Source: Emiliania huxleyi CCMP1516
Taxonomy: Eukaryota > Haptophyta > Isochrysidales > Noelaerhabdaceae
Direction: 5' to 3'
Assembly: GCF_000372725.1 (NCBI RefSeq)
Contig: NW_005195584.1
Span: 113,142-177,141, forward strand
DNA: 64,000 nt
In this document: positions 1 to 10,008 of the stretch, in pieces
Layout of the letters: each line of letters begins with the position of its first letter
Numbering within the stretch: position 1 is the stretch's first letter
The notes under the pieces: model-generated
The model's database searches: none
What the model was told of the DNA's origin: nothing
What the model saw: only the letters and a program-made list of their open reading frames with translations
Program-made: the position numbers and the translations under genes

Positions 1-1103
1 TTGGGCGGTCCGAAGGAGAAAACTCAGGAAAACGCCGACACCGCTCTGATTCGACTTTTTACTTCAAACAAAGACGGCGGCACGTGCCGCGCCGTGGCGC
101 GTGCCGCGCGTGCATCGGAGAAGGGCAGTTCGTCGTGTTCACGCCGGGATGGTGTCCTGAGTAACCTGGGCAACCATTCAGGGCGACGAGTACTCCTCTG
201 GCTGGGACGGTGATTGCGCCTCATCACCCTCCCCACGCCGTGGTTTCTTAGCTCCGGCCCGGCACTCACCAGAGCCGGCCCCAAGGATTTTTAGGTAAGA
301 GGTAAGTAAGCTGCGGTCCGCGAGGGCGATGCCAGAGTCTTCTGCCGCCGAGTCGGCTCTCTGGATGACGGGAAGAAAGACGCCACACGCCTCCATCCAC
401 TCCACTCAGAACACCGCAGACTTGGAAAATTACAACGCAGGCGCTTCGTCCCGCGGCGGATGTAGAGCTCTACTCGAGTACAGCTCTACAGCGCTCTACA
501 GCTCTACAGCTCTACAGCGCTCTACACTCTACATCCTCTACACCCTCCCTCAGGCACGATGAAGAGCGAATAAAACGTTGTCGAGGAATGGAGCCCGCCA
601 GCCCTCTCCAGCCCTCCGAGCCCTCCGAGCCCTCCGAGCCCTCTTGGGATGCAGTCACATAAGCCGCGACTTCGTTTTTTACTCTTTTTGCGACCCCTCC
701 CGGAGGGCCCTTCCGACCCCTCTCGAGCCCTCTCCCGCCACGAAGATCCTCCCTTGTCCGACCGCCCCTCCGAGCCCACCCGGCGTCCGGGGAGGGGGTT
801 AGCCCTGTGGAGCCCTCCCGACGCCGATCCGACGGGGACCCCTCCAGCCCTGTGGGCTGGCGAGCCCTCCGGTCGGAGGGGTGGAAGTGAGAGGGCTCGA
901 GGACGGACCTCTCTCGCTCCGGGAGGGTGGGAGGGGTGGAGGGTGGAGGGGTGGAGGGGTGGCTGAGCCCTCTTAGCTCTGTCGATATAGCCCTACCCCG
1001 GTCCCGCCGTTTTAGCAAGGGCTTTTGCTGACCCGCTATGTGCTATGAACCACGGACCAGAAAACTCCAACCAGCAACCTGAACGTTAGTGTGTAGTTGC
1101 GCG

Positions 1104-1104
<1 letters not shown>
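1..1104. other. Gene-poor, repeat-rich start of window
   Basis: I see no convincing gene here. Bases 443-553 hold a CTCTACAG-rich module that also occurs at about 57,970 and 62,800. Bases 600-970 are low-complexity DNA built from variants of agccctccg and its complement, with open frames on both strands made only of Ser/Pro/Arg/Gly. The rest shows no motif I recognise. Confidence 0.6.
443..553 (+). repeat. CTCTACAG module, copy 1
   Basis: A stretch of about 110 bp starting cgtcccgcggcggatgtag, containing the palindrome GTAGAGCTCTAC and many CTCTACAG units, and ending with catcctctacaccctccctc. Nearly the same block occurs on the other strand at 57,972-58,115 and on the same strand at 62,800-62,942, so it is a dispersed element and not a simple microsatellite. 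Confidence 0.8.

Positions 1105-1134
<30 letters not shown>
1105..1134 (+). repeat. (GA)n microsatellite
   Basis: About 15 uninterrupted GA units, next to a retroelement-derived 3' end. Confidence 0.95.
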
Positions 1135-1138
<4 letters not shown>

Positions 1139-1169
1139 CAGCGTGTTTGTCGCGCCAGTCCCGTGCGCA

Positions 1170-1520
1170 GAAAAAGAAAGAAAACAGGCATGCCAAGTGC
1201 TCCAAGCCAAGGGAGGGATGGGAGGACGGCACGCCGCCACCACACAGGGATTTTGAGGAGAGGAGCGTGGTGCTAGCCGTCGCCCACCCTTGGGCGTCCT
1301 GTCTGCCTCTTCTACATGTATCTCTCTTTTGCAGTTTCTCGCCAATTCTCGCAGCGTCCAGCGACCTTTATGCCGCCTCGCGGTCTTCTCACTCACTCTC
1401 GTCGACGTCGTTCTCTCTCCTGCTGTTTCATCCTCTGACTCATAAAAGAACAAATCTCTCTCTCTCTCTAAAAGAAAGAAAGAAAACAGACAGCCCAAGG
1501 GAGGGATGGGAGGACCTCTG
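1170..1520 (-). mobile_element. 3' end of a (TTTC)n-tailed LINE-like element, minus orientation
   Basis: Two blocks read, on the plus strand, as aaagaaagaaaacag followed by the conserved gggagggatgggaggacggc segment (about 1,175-1,235 and 1,470-1,516). The sequence from 1,235 to about 1,430 matches the region at 11,930-12,075, which is the 3' part of the RNase H-bearing element at 11.8-13.9 kb. Read from the minus strand this is an element 3' end finishing in TTTC repeats. It is 5' truncated and has no coding capacity. Confidence 0.7.
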
Positions 1521-1633
1521 ACTCATCGCTCTCCTCGGAGAATGCGCTAAAATTCTTTTTCACGTGATAGTACTAGCACGCGCCAGTTCGCACCTGTGTC
1601 GAGCCTGTGTGCTGTGAGACAGAGTCTTTGTTT

Positions 1634-1647
1634 AAATTCTTTTTCAC
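1634..1647 (+). promoter_or_regulatory. T-rich AAATTCTTTTTCAC motif upstream of the Tubby-like start
   Basis: The motif ends about 36 bp before the chosen ATG at 1,683; a second copy lies near 1,551. Closely similar sense-strand motifs lie 12-92 bp upstream of several other starts in the window (HAD, U-box, OTU, small membrane protein, last gene). It could be a core promoter element or the pyrimidine tract of an acceptor. The role is inferred from position only. Confidence 0.35.
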
Positions 1648-1682
1648 GGGCCCGTTTTCCACAGCGTTCGGCGCGACCCGAG

Positions 1683-3040
1683 ATGTGGAGTGCATGCGGC
1701 GGTGGCGAGGAGCCCCCGCAGCACCTGATCGACATCCCGCCTTCGTACGACCCGCAGTGCGAGCGGCTTATACGTCCGCGGCCGCGCGCCGAGGGATCGC
1801 TCCGCTGCGTGGTCCGGCTCCAGCCTCGAGAGAAAGACGTGCTCATGCACGTCGAGGACGGCAATGTGCGCCCACCACCGCGGCCCACACCGCGTGGCTG
1901 CTCGCGAAGCCACTGCTGCCGCCGCCGGCCGCAGGTCCTGCTGCTCGTCGCTCGGAAGGAGGGCAAGCACTGGCGGATAGGCGAGCGAGACAGTCCCGCC
2001 TCGCCCTCCTCCCGCCTCCGGCCGACGCTCCCTCCTCCCGTGTCGGCCGCAGGAGCCGACCGTGCCTTTGCTTCGGCGAGCGCACTTGTGCAGCTGACGA
2101 CGTGTGGCGGAGGCGCCTACTCCGTCGAGAGGGTCCGCTCCTCGAGCAGGCCAGAGGCCACAGCCCAGCCACAGAGCCTCGCCACACACAGCCCGGCCCA
2201 ACAGAGCCGCCGGCGAGGCAGTCCCGGCGCAGCCGCCGCTGAGCTCCGCGCCCGCCTCGTCGCAGTCGCGCCTCGTGGGAGTCGCTCAGCTGCTCGCACG
2301 AGACGCGCGCCCTCTCGCAGGACCTGCCCGAGGCGCCGGCCCACAGTAGGAAGTGTCTAGGAAGTGTCCTGGACCTGCCCGAGGCGCTACCCCACGCCCC
2401 GCGAGAGGGAGGCGGGAGAGCGCCGCCCTCTCCAAGCCGCCTCCTTCGCGCGTCTGGCCCCGCCGCAGGTCAACACGATGGCTGCGCTGCTCCCCTTGGA
2501 CGAGTCGGCCGAGGCGCGGGACGGCAGCGGGCGCGAGTGGCTGCCAGGGGAGGCCGAGTGCGCTGCTGCGTTAGAGAGGCAAGCCCTCGCTGAGGAGGGG
2601 CGGTCCGCCCTCCGCCAGAGAGACGACGCCCGCCGCCGCGGCTCTGTAGGCCGCCGGGCGAGCTGCGATCGCAGCTGCACGACGCGCTCGTCGGCCAGCC
2701 GACGCCAGGAGCCACTTTGCTGATGACGAAGCTGCCTCGGTGCCGGCCAGCCCCGCCCCGCTCGCGCTCTGCCGCGTCCTCCTCGGACGGCCGCCTCGCC
2801 GCCGCCCGCAGATGGAACCCCTCAACGGACGCTTTCGAGCTGCCCTTCCACGGGCGCGCCAACCTGGCCTCCGAGCGCAACTTCCAGCTGGTCACCGCAC
2901 TGCGAGGCAAGGTTGCCGCGGACGCGCCCATCGTGCTGCTGCACGGAAAGTTGGACGAGGCGACGTACTCGCTCGACTTTCGCTACCCGCTCTCGCCCTT
3001 GCACGCCTTTGCCCTCGCGCTTGTCACTTGGGGCTGGTGA
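1683..3040 (+). CDS. Tubby-like (TULP) C-terminal domain protein, spliced
   Basis: Tubby C-terminal domains bind phosphoinositides and link membranes to signalling or cilia. The last exon (about 2,790-3,040) has the hallmark tail: RRWNPSTDAFELPFHGRAN, then SERNFQLV, then LDFRYPLSPLHAFALAL, very like the FHGR, KNFQLV and YPLCALQAFAIAL signatures of the family. The first exon begins MWSACGGGEEPPQHLID and reaches MHVEDGN; a 69-nt intron (1,866-1,934, GT-AG) then joins it in frame to VLLLVARKEGKHWRI, which matches the FLLAARKR strand. The middle exons (2,000-2,790) are not resolved: I could not find a continuous path, and a 16-bp direct repeat (gacctgcccgaggcgc at 2,321 and 2,372) lies there. The protein ends 13 residues after the HAFALAL strand, as in the family. 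A pseudogene is possible. Confidence 0.72.
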
Positions 3041-3581
3041 CGTCTCGGAATCTCGCTTGAGCGGCGGGCGGGACCCGCCGCGTCGCGCGTGCGGCGTGGA
3101 GTCCCGCGGCGCGCGAGAGCGGAGAGGCGCCTGCGTCTTTTTTCGAATGCGTAACACTTTTTTGTTTTTGGCTCCTAATCTCGGCTCAACATGCCATATG
3201 GACAGAGGTGAGAGAGGAGAGCTGGTCTCAGAGCCCGTTCCCACATCCCACCGGGAGACACACGAGACGCACCAAATGCGCGTGCATGTCATGCATTGAG
3301 CCCGCCATGGCGTGGGTGCCCCCCCACGGCACGTGCGTAAGTGTGGGGTTGATCAGTGTGGGCGCCCCGGACACACGCCGGCACGAGCGACAAGCGACAC
3401 ACGCAATCGCCCACACACTCCAACGGCTATTCATTCGACGTACCCGGGCGGCGGTCGACGGGTGCGCGCCTGTCCGATGTGGATACCCGCCCCCTCATGC
3501 CGACTCGAGCGAGGTCGTGGAAGCCTGTCTAGCGGCGCCAGACCTTGTGTGTGCCACGGGGGGGCGTCTGCCCGTCGCGGC
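3041..3581. other. Intergenic, nothing recognised
   Basis: Space between the convergent Tubby-like and OB-fold genes. Open frames here are high-GC overlap with no family motif. No repeat shared with other parts of the window was seen. Confidence 0.5.
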
Positions 3582-6468
3582 TCACGGCGGCAACGGCCAG
3601 ACTCCGACGAGCGCCGCCGCCGCCGGCCGGCCCGCGGGGCGGGCGAGGTCGAGGGCAACGAGCACCTCCCGCCCCTCGAGCTTTTGGAGCGCCTGGCCGG
3701 CGGCGCGCGCGGTGCAGCGCGGCGGCGGCGTGTCGGCCGCGCCGGCCTCGTCCGCCCCGCTCCTCACGACGGCCGCCCAGAGCGCGCCGCCGCGACCCTT
3801 GGCGTCCGCGTCGGCCAGCGCAAAGGCGACCGGGACGGGCTGCGCGGCGAGAGGCGACTCGAGACGCGCCACGCCGAGGAGGGCTTGTGGCGGGGCTTGT
3901 GGCGGGTGCTGCCCCCTCGGCGAGAGGCTCGCCTATCGAGCGGTTCGTACAACGAGCATGGAGTGATGCTGCACAGGAGGGGGACCCCTCCCCCGCTCGG
4001 TGAGAAAGGCTCGCCGCCGCCACGGAGGCGCGCAGCACGACGTACGCCTCCTCGCCGCCGTGCAGCTCCTCCAGGCAGCGAGCTACGTCGCGGATCGGAA
4101 CGAGCGGCCGCTGCAGCCGCCAGTCGCACCGCACCGCGTCGCCAGCTGCGCCGGCCGCCTCCCCGCCCGCTCTCTTGAGCAGTGCCTGCACTGGGGGGAG
4201 CCCGCCGAAGATGGCGCCGACGTCGCCGCCCGTGGCCGGCGGCGGCGGCGCCGCCATCCACGCGCCGGCCTGCCGCGCCGCCGCGTCGCGCTTGCCGCGC
4301 TGCTGCTGCGAGCGGGCGTCTTTGCCGATCTCTCCGAGCAGCGCGAGCCGCAGCGGCTCCTCGCGGTACTCGGCGAGCAACTCCGCCGCCCGCAAGGCGA
4401 GCGACCACCGGCTCGTCGCCAGGAAGCCGCCGAGATCGCCTCCGGCGGCGCAGACACGCAGCCGGCGGACCAGCACGTCGTCGCCCGGCGCGACGCCGTC
4501 GAAGAAGCCGCTCGCGCCGGCCGGCCCGCCGCAGTGGTGCTCGAGGAGGAGGAGAGGGAGCTGAGCAGCGCCTCCGCCGCCGCTGTCGGCGACGAGGACC
4601 TGCAGCCAGCGCGCGCGCACGAAGCGGACGAACGCGCGGTCCCCGTTGGGCTGCCGCCGGAAGCGGAAGGGCGGCAGCGAAGCGACGACGCGCCCGATCA
4701 CGTCGGCCAGCTCCTCCGCCTCTCCGAGGTACTGCTGCGCCGCGTGCACGACCGCCAGCTTGCGCCGCACGCCGCTCGCATCGGAGAGGGGCGGGCGGCG
4801 CGGCGGCAGCAATCGGCCGGGCAGGAGGGAGTCGAGCTGCTGCACCTGCGCCTCGGTGAGGACGTCGACCCTGCCGGGGACCTTCGGGTGCTTCGCCGGG
4901 TTGAGCTTGGCGACGAACCGCTTCCCTCCCTCGTCCCCGGCCACCTAGCCAACAGCGATGCGCCATTACCAACCGTCGTAGTCTAACCGCACGTCTCCCT
5001 CGTCGCCGCCAACCTCGCGCAGCGCGTAGTCGCGCACCATCAGCACGGCGCCCGGCCTGCGGCGCGTGGGCAGGCGCGGCTCACCCCAGCCGGCGGCGGC
5101 AGGCGCGGCAGCCGTGTGGCGCGCAATGGTCGCCTGGTGGCCGCGTAGAGGCGCTCGCAGCGTGAGTTCCACACCTCGACCGCCATCTCGCCTAAGTAAT
5201 GACACCAAGTAGATGACGGTGATTCCTTAGTTCCACACCTCGACCGCCATCTCGCCGGAAGCGTCGGCGAGGGTGAGCTCAAAGCACGTCGCGAAGCTCT
5301 GCGCCCCCTTTTCGTGCGGGCCGCCCCAGTGGCTGAGGGAGCTCTTGCCGACCACCCGCCCGACCATCACACGCGACGCGAGCAGCCGCTGCGGCGGGCG
5401 ACCCGCCGGCCGCCGCTCGGCGGCGTCGCGCTGCTGCTGCATCCGCGCGATCTCGTTGACGGTGCCGAACCGCACCCGCTCCGCGCCATCCCTTGCGACC
5501 GCGTCAATCTCTGCCTGGCTGCTGAGCGCCTAAGTAATAGTAACATTTCTGATTAACAACTAATAGCAAGTGCCCATCTCTGCTTGGCTGCTGAGCGCCC
5601 CGCCACCGCCCCCGCCGCCGCCGCCGTCGTCGTTCTCTGGTGCGGCGCGCGCGGCCCAGCGGCGAGTGAGCTCCACCTCGTCGGAGCGGAGCTTGAGGTA
5701 GTGCCTCCGGCGCCCCGCCAGGGGAAGCGGCTCGCGGTGTGGCCTCGCGAGCGGCGCCGCTCCCGCCGCCGGCTCTGCGACTGCAAAGGTGAGTCCGTCC
5801 CTCTCGGAGGCGACGTAGTAGTCGTCGAGGACGAGGGAGGAGGCGGCGGCGGGGGCGGCGGAGGAGGAGCCGGCGGCGGCGGGCGCTGCCACCGGCGCCA
5901 GCTGCGTCACGACGATCAGATCCGGCGCCGAGGCGGAGAGGGCGCGCTCGTCGGCCCTCGCCTCCCAGCCGCGGACGGTGACGACGCCGCGCGGCTCGAG
6001 CCGGCCCGAGTAGACGAGCTCGTTGAGCGCGGTCGAGAGCACCACCTTGAGGATGTGAGCGCCGTCCGAGAGCACGACGTCGAACGCGTCGCCGCACGCG
6101 GAGGTGACCTGCACGCCCGTCTCCGCGTGCCAAGTGGGGTCGAGCATGAACCGGTGCAGCGAGATCACCTGCAGGTTGGGCGGCTCCGAGCGCTCGGCAA
6201 GCGCGTCGCGGAGCGTGTCGACGCCTCCGGCGGTAATCGGCGGCGCCGCGGCGGCGGCCTGAGCCCGCTGCCGCCGCGGCTGCCGCTGCTGCTGCTGCTG
6301 CTGCTGCTGCTGCGGCTGCGCGCGCCGCGACGTGCGCTGCGAGCGCTGCAACCGCGACGCCTGCTCGCGCGCAGCCGACCTCTCGTCCTGCGGAGGATTC
6401 TGGCGAGAGCGCAGCCAGCGCTCGGACGAGGGCTCGAGCTGACGCTTGCTTGCGGGCTTCTCGACCAT
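3582..6468 (-). CDS. RPA1/RADX-like multi-OB-fold single-strand DNA binding protein
   Basis: Six exons (6,468-5,599; 5,529-5,256; 5,191-5,134; 5,056-4,993; 4,944-4,024; 3,839-3,582) sum to 2,445 nt, exactly 815 codons (814 residues). The start MVEKPASKRQ is preferred; an in-frame ATG lies 57 nt upstream. The N-terminus is basic with a poly-Gln run. OB fold 1 (about residues 105-195) has LQVISLHRF and VVLSDGAHILKVVLSTALN, matching the LSDGxHxxxAML strand pattern of RPA1-N. OB fold 2 has VGKSSLSHWGG and FELTLADASGEMAVEVWN, then PGAVLMVRDYALRE across an intron. A third region has RARWLQVLVAD, PLLLLEHH and FLATSRWS, reminiscent of RADX. Such proteins bind ssDNA at replication forks. Introns 1-3 are GC-AG, 4-5 GT-AG; introns 1 and 2 are flanked by long direct repeats. 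RPA1-related OB family: fairly sure; RADX specifically: tentative. Confidence 0.72.
5165..5256 (-). repeat. 28-bp perfect direct repeat bracketing a 64-nt intron
   Basis: The 28 bases at 5,229-5,256 are repeated exactly at 5,165-5,192, 64 bp apart. On the coding strand the repeat starts GGCGAGATGGCGG. Excising 5,255-5,192 as a GC-AG intron removes one copy plus a 36-nt insert ending ATTACTTA and restores the frame; without splicing a stop follows at once. Confidence 0.93.
5507..5599 (-). repeat. 24-bp direct repeat (1 mismatch) bracketing a 69-nt intron
   Basis: Bases 5,576-5,599 and 5,507-5,530 match at 23 of 24 positions. Both copies encode ALSSQAE in the same frame. The 45-nt insert between them carries an in-frame TAG and, on the coding strand, ends ATTACTTA like the insert of the neighbouring intron. 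Splicing 5,598-5,530 (GC-AG) leaves one copy in the message. Confidence 0.93.
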
Positions 6469-6863
6469 TGTTACCGGCCGGGCGAAAAATAAAAAAAATT
6501 CTTTATGGGAGGCTACCAACTGCACTCCAAGTGCTCCAAGCGCAGTCCTGGGGAGATGTTCTCTGTTTATTTCTCACACAGTCCCGGTCTGCAGCATGAG
6601 AGATGAGTGCAACCACATAACCACGGTACGACGGCACACGGTAGAGACGCGCAAGTAGGTACGAGGGGCGCAACATGGGTCATGGCGCATGCTCAGCGCG
6701 CACACGGCCACTGTGAAGAGACCCACTCGCGAACGTAGAATCTCCCCCCTAACAGTATGTTGAAACCAGTCATGCATGCTCCCCCATGCATGTGCATATG
6801 TGCATGCGCATGTGCATGTGCACGTAATGCGGAGTGCCCCGCACCCCCGCCCGCGGAGCGCCG
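6469..6863. other. Intergenic between two minus-strand genes
   Basis: Carries a T-rich tract (sense of the OB-fold gene) at 6,485-6,510 and an alternating tgca/tgtgca tract at 6,771-6,823 that could adopt unusual helical structure. No gene seen. Confidence 0.5.
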
Positions 6864-7943
6864 CTATTCGCCGGGCGGCGAGATCTCGCACTGCCCATCC
6901 AGCATGTCGAGGGACACCGTCGCGCGCATCGCCACCGGCCGCGCCAGCGGCTTGCGCACCGGCGCCGCCTGCCGCTGCCGGCCTGGCGACCCTGGCGACG
7001 CGGGCGCGCCTCCCCGGAGCAGGTGGCGCCACGACAGAAAGGCGGAGCCTCCGTGCACCGTCCTGGCCTCCTCCGAGGCCCGCCTCGTCGGCGCCGGCGG
7101 ACTCGCCGGGTTGGCCGACGCCCTCCGCACCGCCGCGCAGAGGGTGCCCCCGTGCGTGCTGATGCCTCGCTCGTCCTCGCCCGGCACCTCCTTGCCGCGC
7201 CGCAGCCCGGCGAGCAGGCTCGAGACGGTGCGGCCCGCCCACCGGCCGGCGGAAGGGTCGACGGCCGAGTCGCTCACCACGATGCAGCGCTCCGGCTTCT
7301 CCCGCTCGTCGCCGCGGTGCCACTGCGCCATGTACGCGTGCGGCGCGCCGGGCAGCTCCCCGCGCGGTCGGCGCTGCAGCCGCACGAAGCCGCCCGCCCA
7401 ACCCGCGACGCCGGTGGTGGAATCGGCGGGGGGCGCGCCGCCGAGCAGCGCCGGCCTCGCGATTGGCCGGCAGAGCGCGAGTTTCAGCTCTGCGGCGGCC
7501 GCCTCGGTCAGCCCCTCGTCCTTGTCCGTCGTTACACAGTGGCCAAGGAGCTCGCCGCCTCCCACCTCGTCGAGGAGGGGGCGGTCGTCCACGGCCGCGA
7601 AGAAGAGCACCCGCGGCTGAGCGTGTGCGTCCGCGGCGGCGTTGTAGGCCCGCAGCCAGTCCGTGATCTCGAGAGGCCGGTGAGGATCCCACGGGCGGCG
7701 CGAGGGCGTGACGCCAATCACGTCGAGCCCCTCCAGCCGCAGCGTCCGCACGAGGAGCTGCAGCTGAACCGGCACCAGCCGCCAGTGCGAAGACACCACG
7801 ACCGCCGCGTGAGTAGATTCACAGACCGCGACGAGGCGCTTGAGCTTAGTTGACTCAATCTTGCCGGGCGTTCTCGCCGAGATGACGCCATCGACGTCGA
7901 GGAAGAGCACGCGCAGCCCACAAGAGGAGCAGGCGGCAGTCAT
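6864..7943 (-). CDS. HAD-like hydrolase domain protein (Swiss-Army-Knife RNA-repair-type HAD)
   Basis: A single exon encodes 359 residues. Residues 12-20 read VLFLDVDGV, the DxD nucleophile/acid motif of HAD phosphatases. It is followed by AAVVVSSHWR (motif II Ser) and a late DDRP (residues about 118-121) that would hold the Mg-binding acids. This short-cap arrangement, LDVDGV with SSHWR, is typical of HAD domains of the kind found in RNA-repair polyproteins and in many stand-alone algal or protist proteins. The C-terminal half (about 170-359) is Arg/Ala/Pro-rich and unlike the HAD core; it may include unspliced intron or be lineage-specific. No targeting peptide is obvious. Substrate unknown. 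Confidence 0.7.
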   Translation of the reverse strand: MTAACSSCGLRVLFLDVDGVISARTPGKIESTKLKRLVAVCESTHAAVVVSSHWRLVPVQLQLLVRTLRLEGLDVIGVTPSRRPWDPHRPLEITDWLRAYNAAADAHAQPRVLFFAAVDDRPLLDEVGGGELLGHCVTTDKDEGLTEAAAAELKLALCRPIARPALLGGAPPADSTTGVAGWAGGFVRLQRRPRGELPGAPHAYMAQWHRGDEREKPERCIVVSDSAVDPSAGRWAGRTVSSLLAGLRRGKEVPGEDERGISTHGGTLCAAVRRASANPASPPAPTRRASEEARTVHGGSAFLSWRHLLRGGAPASPGSPGRQRQAAPVRKPLARPVAMRATVSLDMLDGQCEISPPGE

Positions 7944-8003
7944 TCCGAATAATACGTCGTGGCGACCTGCAATTACCTGCCGATGCCGACGAGGATCGGC
8001 GTC

Positions 8004-8016
8004 CCGAAAAAGATTT
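8004..8016 (-). promoter_or_regulatory. T-rich AAATCTTTTTCGG motif upstream of the HAD gene
   Basis: Sense-strand pyrimidine-rich motif about 61 bp upstream of the HAD gene start; it belongs to the recurring AATTCTTTTTC group. Function inferred from recurrence. Confidence 0.3.
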
Positions 8017-8168
8017 GGGTGCTAGCCGTACCTTGGTTTGTGTACGCCTACTCAGGGTGTGTGGCAGCCAGCTGGCTGTGTGTCTTGTGAGCCTGTTTGT
8101 GTCTGTGTGTCGCTCGTGCGTGTCGTCATCATCTGTCTAGCGTCCACCCATACCGCGTTGGTGTCCAG

Positions 8169-8210
8169 TCCGAGCCTGGCTGTTCTTCACCTTTCTACCT
8201 ACCTACCTAC
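8169..8210 (+). repeat. (CTAC)n tract with shared 5' flank
   Basis: The text ctgttcttcacctt followed by four CTAC-type units recurs at about 56,566-56,600, also preceded by gagcctg. Copies share flank as well as microsatellite, so they are related by duplication. Confidence 0.6.
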
Positions 8211-8239
8211 CTTGTGTGTTTTTTCTTTTTTGTATCGTA

Positions 8240-8310
8240 CCCTGTGTGGTGGCGGCGTGCCGTCCTCCCATCCCTCCCTTGCCTGTCTGTTTTCTTTCTT
8301 TCTTTCCTGT
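8240..8310 (+). mobile_element. (TTTC)n-tailed LINE 3' end, plus orientation
   Basis: Contains the conserved ctgtgtggtggcggcgtgcc block, the tccctccctt segment and a TTTCTTTCTTTC tail. This is the terminal unit of the same family as the RNase H element at 11.8-13.9 kb. Confidence 0.75.
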
Positions 8311-8344
8311 GCTGTGTTCGAGTTTTGTATCCGCTTTCCTAGTA

Positions 8345-8760
8345 AGTATCGGAGTGGGCGTCAGAAGAGTCGTCCTTGCGCGAGGAGAGCTCGATAGACT
8401 CGAGGGGCCAAAATATGCCGCGAGGAGGGCAGAGTTGCGCCGAAAGGCGAGAGAAGCAGCGAGAGCAAGGGAGCGGCAGGCGGCAGCGCCGTCGCAGAAC
8501 GAGGCAGAGGAGAGCGACGCGACAGAGGAAGAAGCGACAAGAGAGAGAACGACGAGAGTGCTGAGTGGGACGACCGCGAGGTGGCATGAAAGGTTGCAGC
8601 GAGAATCGGCGAGAGACTGCGAAGTCCGAAGAGAGATAGGAAGAGGCGGACGACCAAGGGTGGGCGACGGCTAGCGCATCACACCCCTCTCCTTAAAACC
8701 CCTGTGTGGTGGCGGCGTGCCGTCCTCCCATCCCTCCCTTGGGTTGTCTGTTTTCTTGGA
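8345..8760 (+). mobile_element. 5'-truncated LINE-like element copy, plus orientation
   Basis: An open segment reads GVRRVVLARGELDRLEGPKY and then Arg/Glu-rich sequence up to a stop at 8,674. The same peptide occurs on the minus strand at about 12,200-12,270, immediately downstream of an RNase H-bearing frame, so it is the C-terminal end of that element's ORF. It is followed by the shared 3' untranslated block and terminal unit (8,700-8,760). No catalytic domain remains. Confidence 0.75.
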
Positions 8761-8999
8761 GCACTTGGAGTGCAGTCGGCAACCTCACATCCAGGGCCGG
8801 GGAGCTAAGAAGCGCACCCAGCGAGCCGGATGTTTTCTTTCTTTCTTTTTTTGCCTAGCGACAGAACCCGTGCCCAGTGTCGTGCGCGACTGCGAAGAGA
8901 GATAGGAAGAGGCAGAGACGCCCAAGGGGGTGGCGCGACGGCTAGCACCACACTCCTCTCCTTAAACGATCCCTGTGTGGTGGCGGCGAGCGGCGTAAA
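8761..8999 (+). mobile_element. Further partial copy of the same LINE 3' end
   Basis: Bases 8,870-8,990 repeat the element's final segment (gactgcgaagagagatagga through ctgtgtggtggcggc), directly after the previous copy. No coding content. Confidence 0.6.
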
Positions 9000-9480
9000 A
9001 AGGGACACCTCTAATTCCTCTCTACTGTGAGATGGGTAAAAAGGAACAGGTCCCCACCCGTGCGATCTTTGTGCAGGGTTCTTTGTGGGTGTGGTCGGCG
9101 ACTAGCCGGGGTCGTCCTCCCGATGGGGGACTAGCACTAGCCGTCTTCCACATTGTCCCTCGGGTCCCTGCTGCTCCTAATCTTTTCGTACATCCTCCTG
9201 CTGATCTCCGCAAAGTCCTGCTCCCTCCCTCGTCTCGCCCTGCGCGTCTGCTCCGCCTCACCGTCTTCTGCCCTGCGTCGTCTGGTGACGGGTCCGCTCC
9301 ATAGTCGGTTGAGGTCGCCGCCCTCCTCGTGCCTCTTCCCAACGTTCCCTCGGCGGCCGATGCCGTCTGCTCCGGCTCCTCAGTCCCCGGGTCTGCCCTG
9401 CTCTCGTCTACGCTAGTTTCTGCTTCGTCATCACCGGAGTCCCTCTCCTCTTCTTTCTCCTCTTCTTGGCGTGCCGTCCT
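9000..9480 (-). mobile_element. 3' fragment of the (TTTA)n LINE family, minus orientation
   Basis: The reverse strand of 9,022-9,440 encodes the same residues as the end of the plus-strand element at 53,692-55,365 (for example SASPPSGGRPRLVADHTHK and GTCSFLPISQ) and the same downstream spacer. It is a truncated second copy whose frame is broken in places. Confidence 0.75.
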
Positions 9481-9900
9481 CCCATCCCACTATAGGGTTG
9501 CCTAACGTTAATTTGGGGCCTAACAGTTGCGCTATTGTTGGCTTTGAAATCCTCACCGTTGTTTAAGTGTTCATCCCAGCCCATGCTGTTACTGTTACTG
9601 TTTGTTACTGTTGTTACTGTTGTTCAGCGGCCAGCAAGCAGAAAATGGCAACGCAAAAAACCCGGGTAAAACCCGAAAATACCTGGGGTTTTCCGGGTCT
9701 TTTCGGGCATTGCCCGCACTGGACACTAGAGATCGTCGTGGGTCACTGCCAGGCCTTCCTTACTGTTGTTCAGTCGGCCTAACGTTAGCTACTGTTGTTG
9801 GGGAGGCGGAGCCCCACTGTGTTGTTTCTGTTGTTACTGTTAACACTATAGCAACACTGTTCAGCTCCTAACGTCTGGCAACCCTTACCATCCCAATCCC
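9481..9900. other. AT-richer spacer with TGTTAC-type repeats
   Basis: Base composition drops sharply. It contains repeated ctgttactgtt, two cctaacgtta words, and short inverted runs such as cccgggtaaaacccg. No gene recognised; probably decayed mobile DNA. Confidence 0.5.
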
Positions 9901-10008
9901 TTTGGTTGTCTGCTTTCTTTCTTTTTCGCATCGTGCGCGAAAAAGACGAAAACGAATTTTCTCATCGCCCCTCTCCGCTCCCACCACACTAGGCACGTCA
10001 CGTGCACG

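Noticed and set aside
6834..7853. Plus-strand open frame of 339 codons over the HAD gene
   Set aside because: Arg/Pro/His-rich antisense shadow without motifs; the minus-strand frame has the HAD signatures.
8216..8674. Host protein with KYAARRAELRRKAREAARAR-type sequence
   Set aside because: The same peptide occurs downstream of RNase H in the LINE remnant at 12.2 kb, so it is element-derived.
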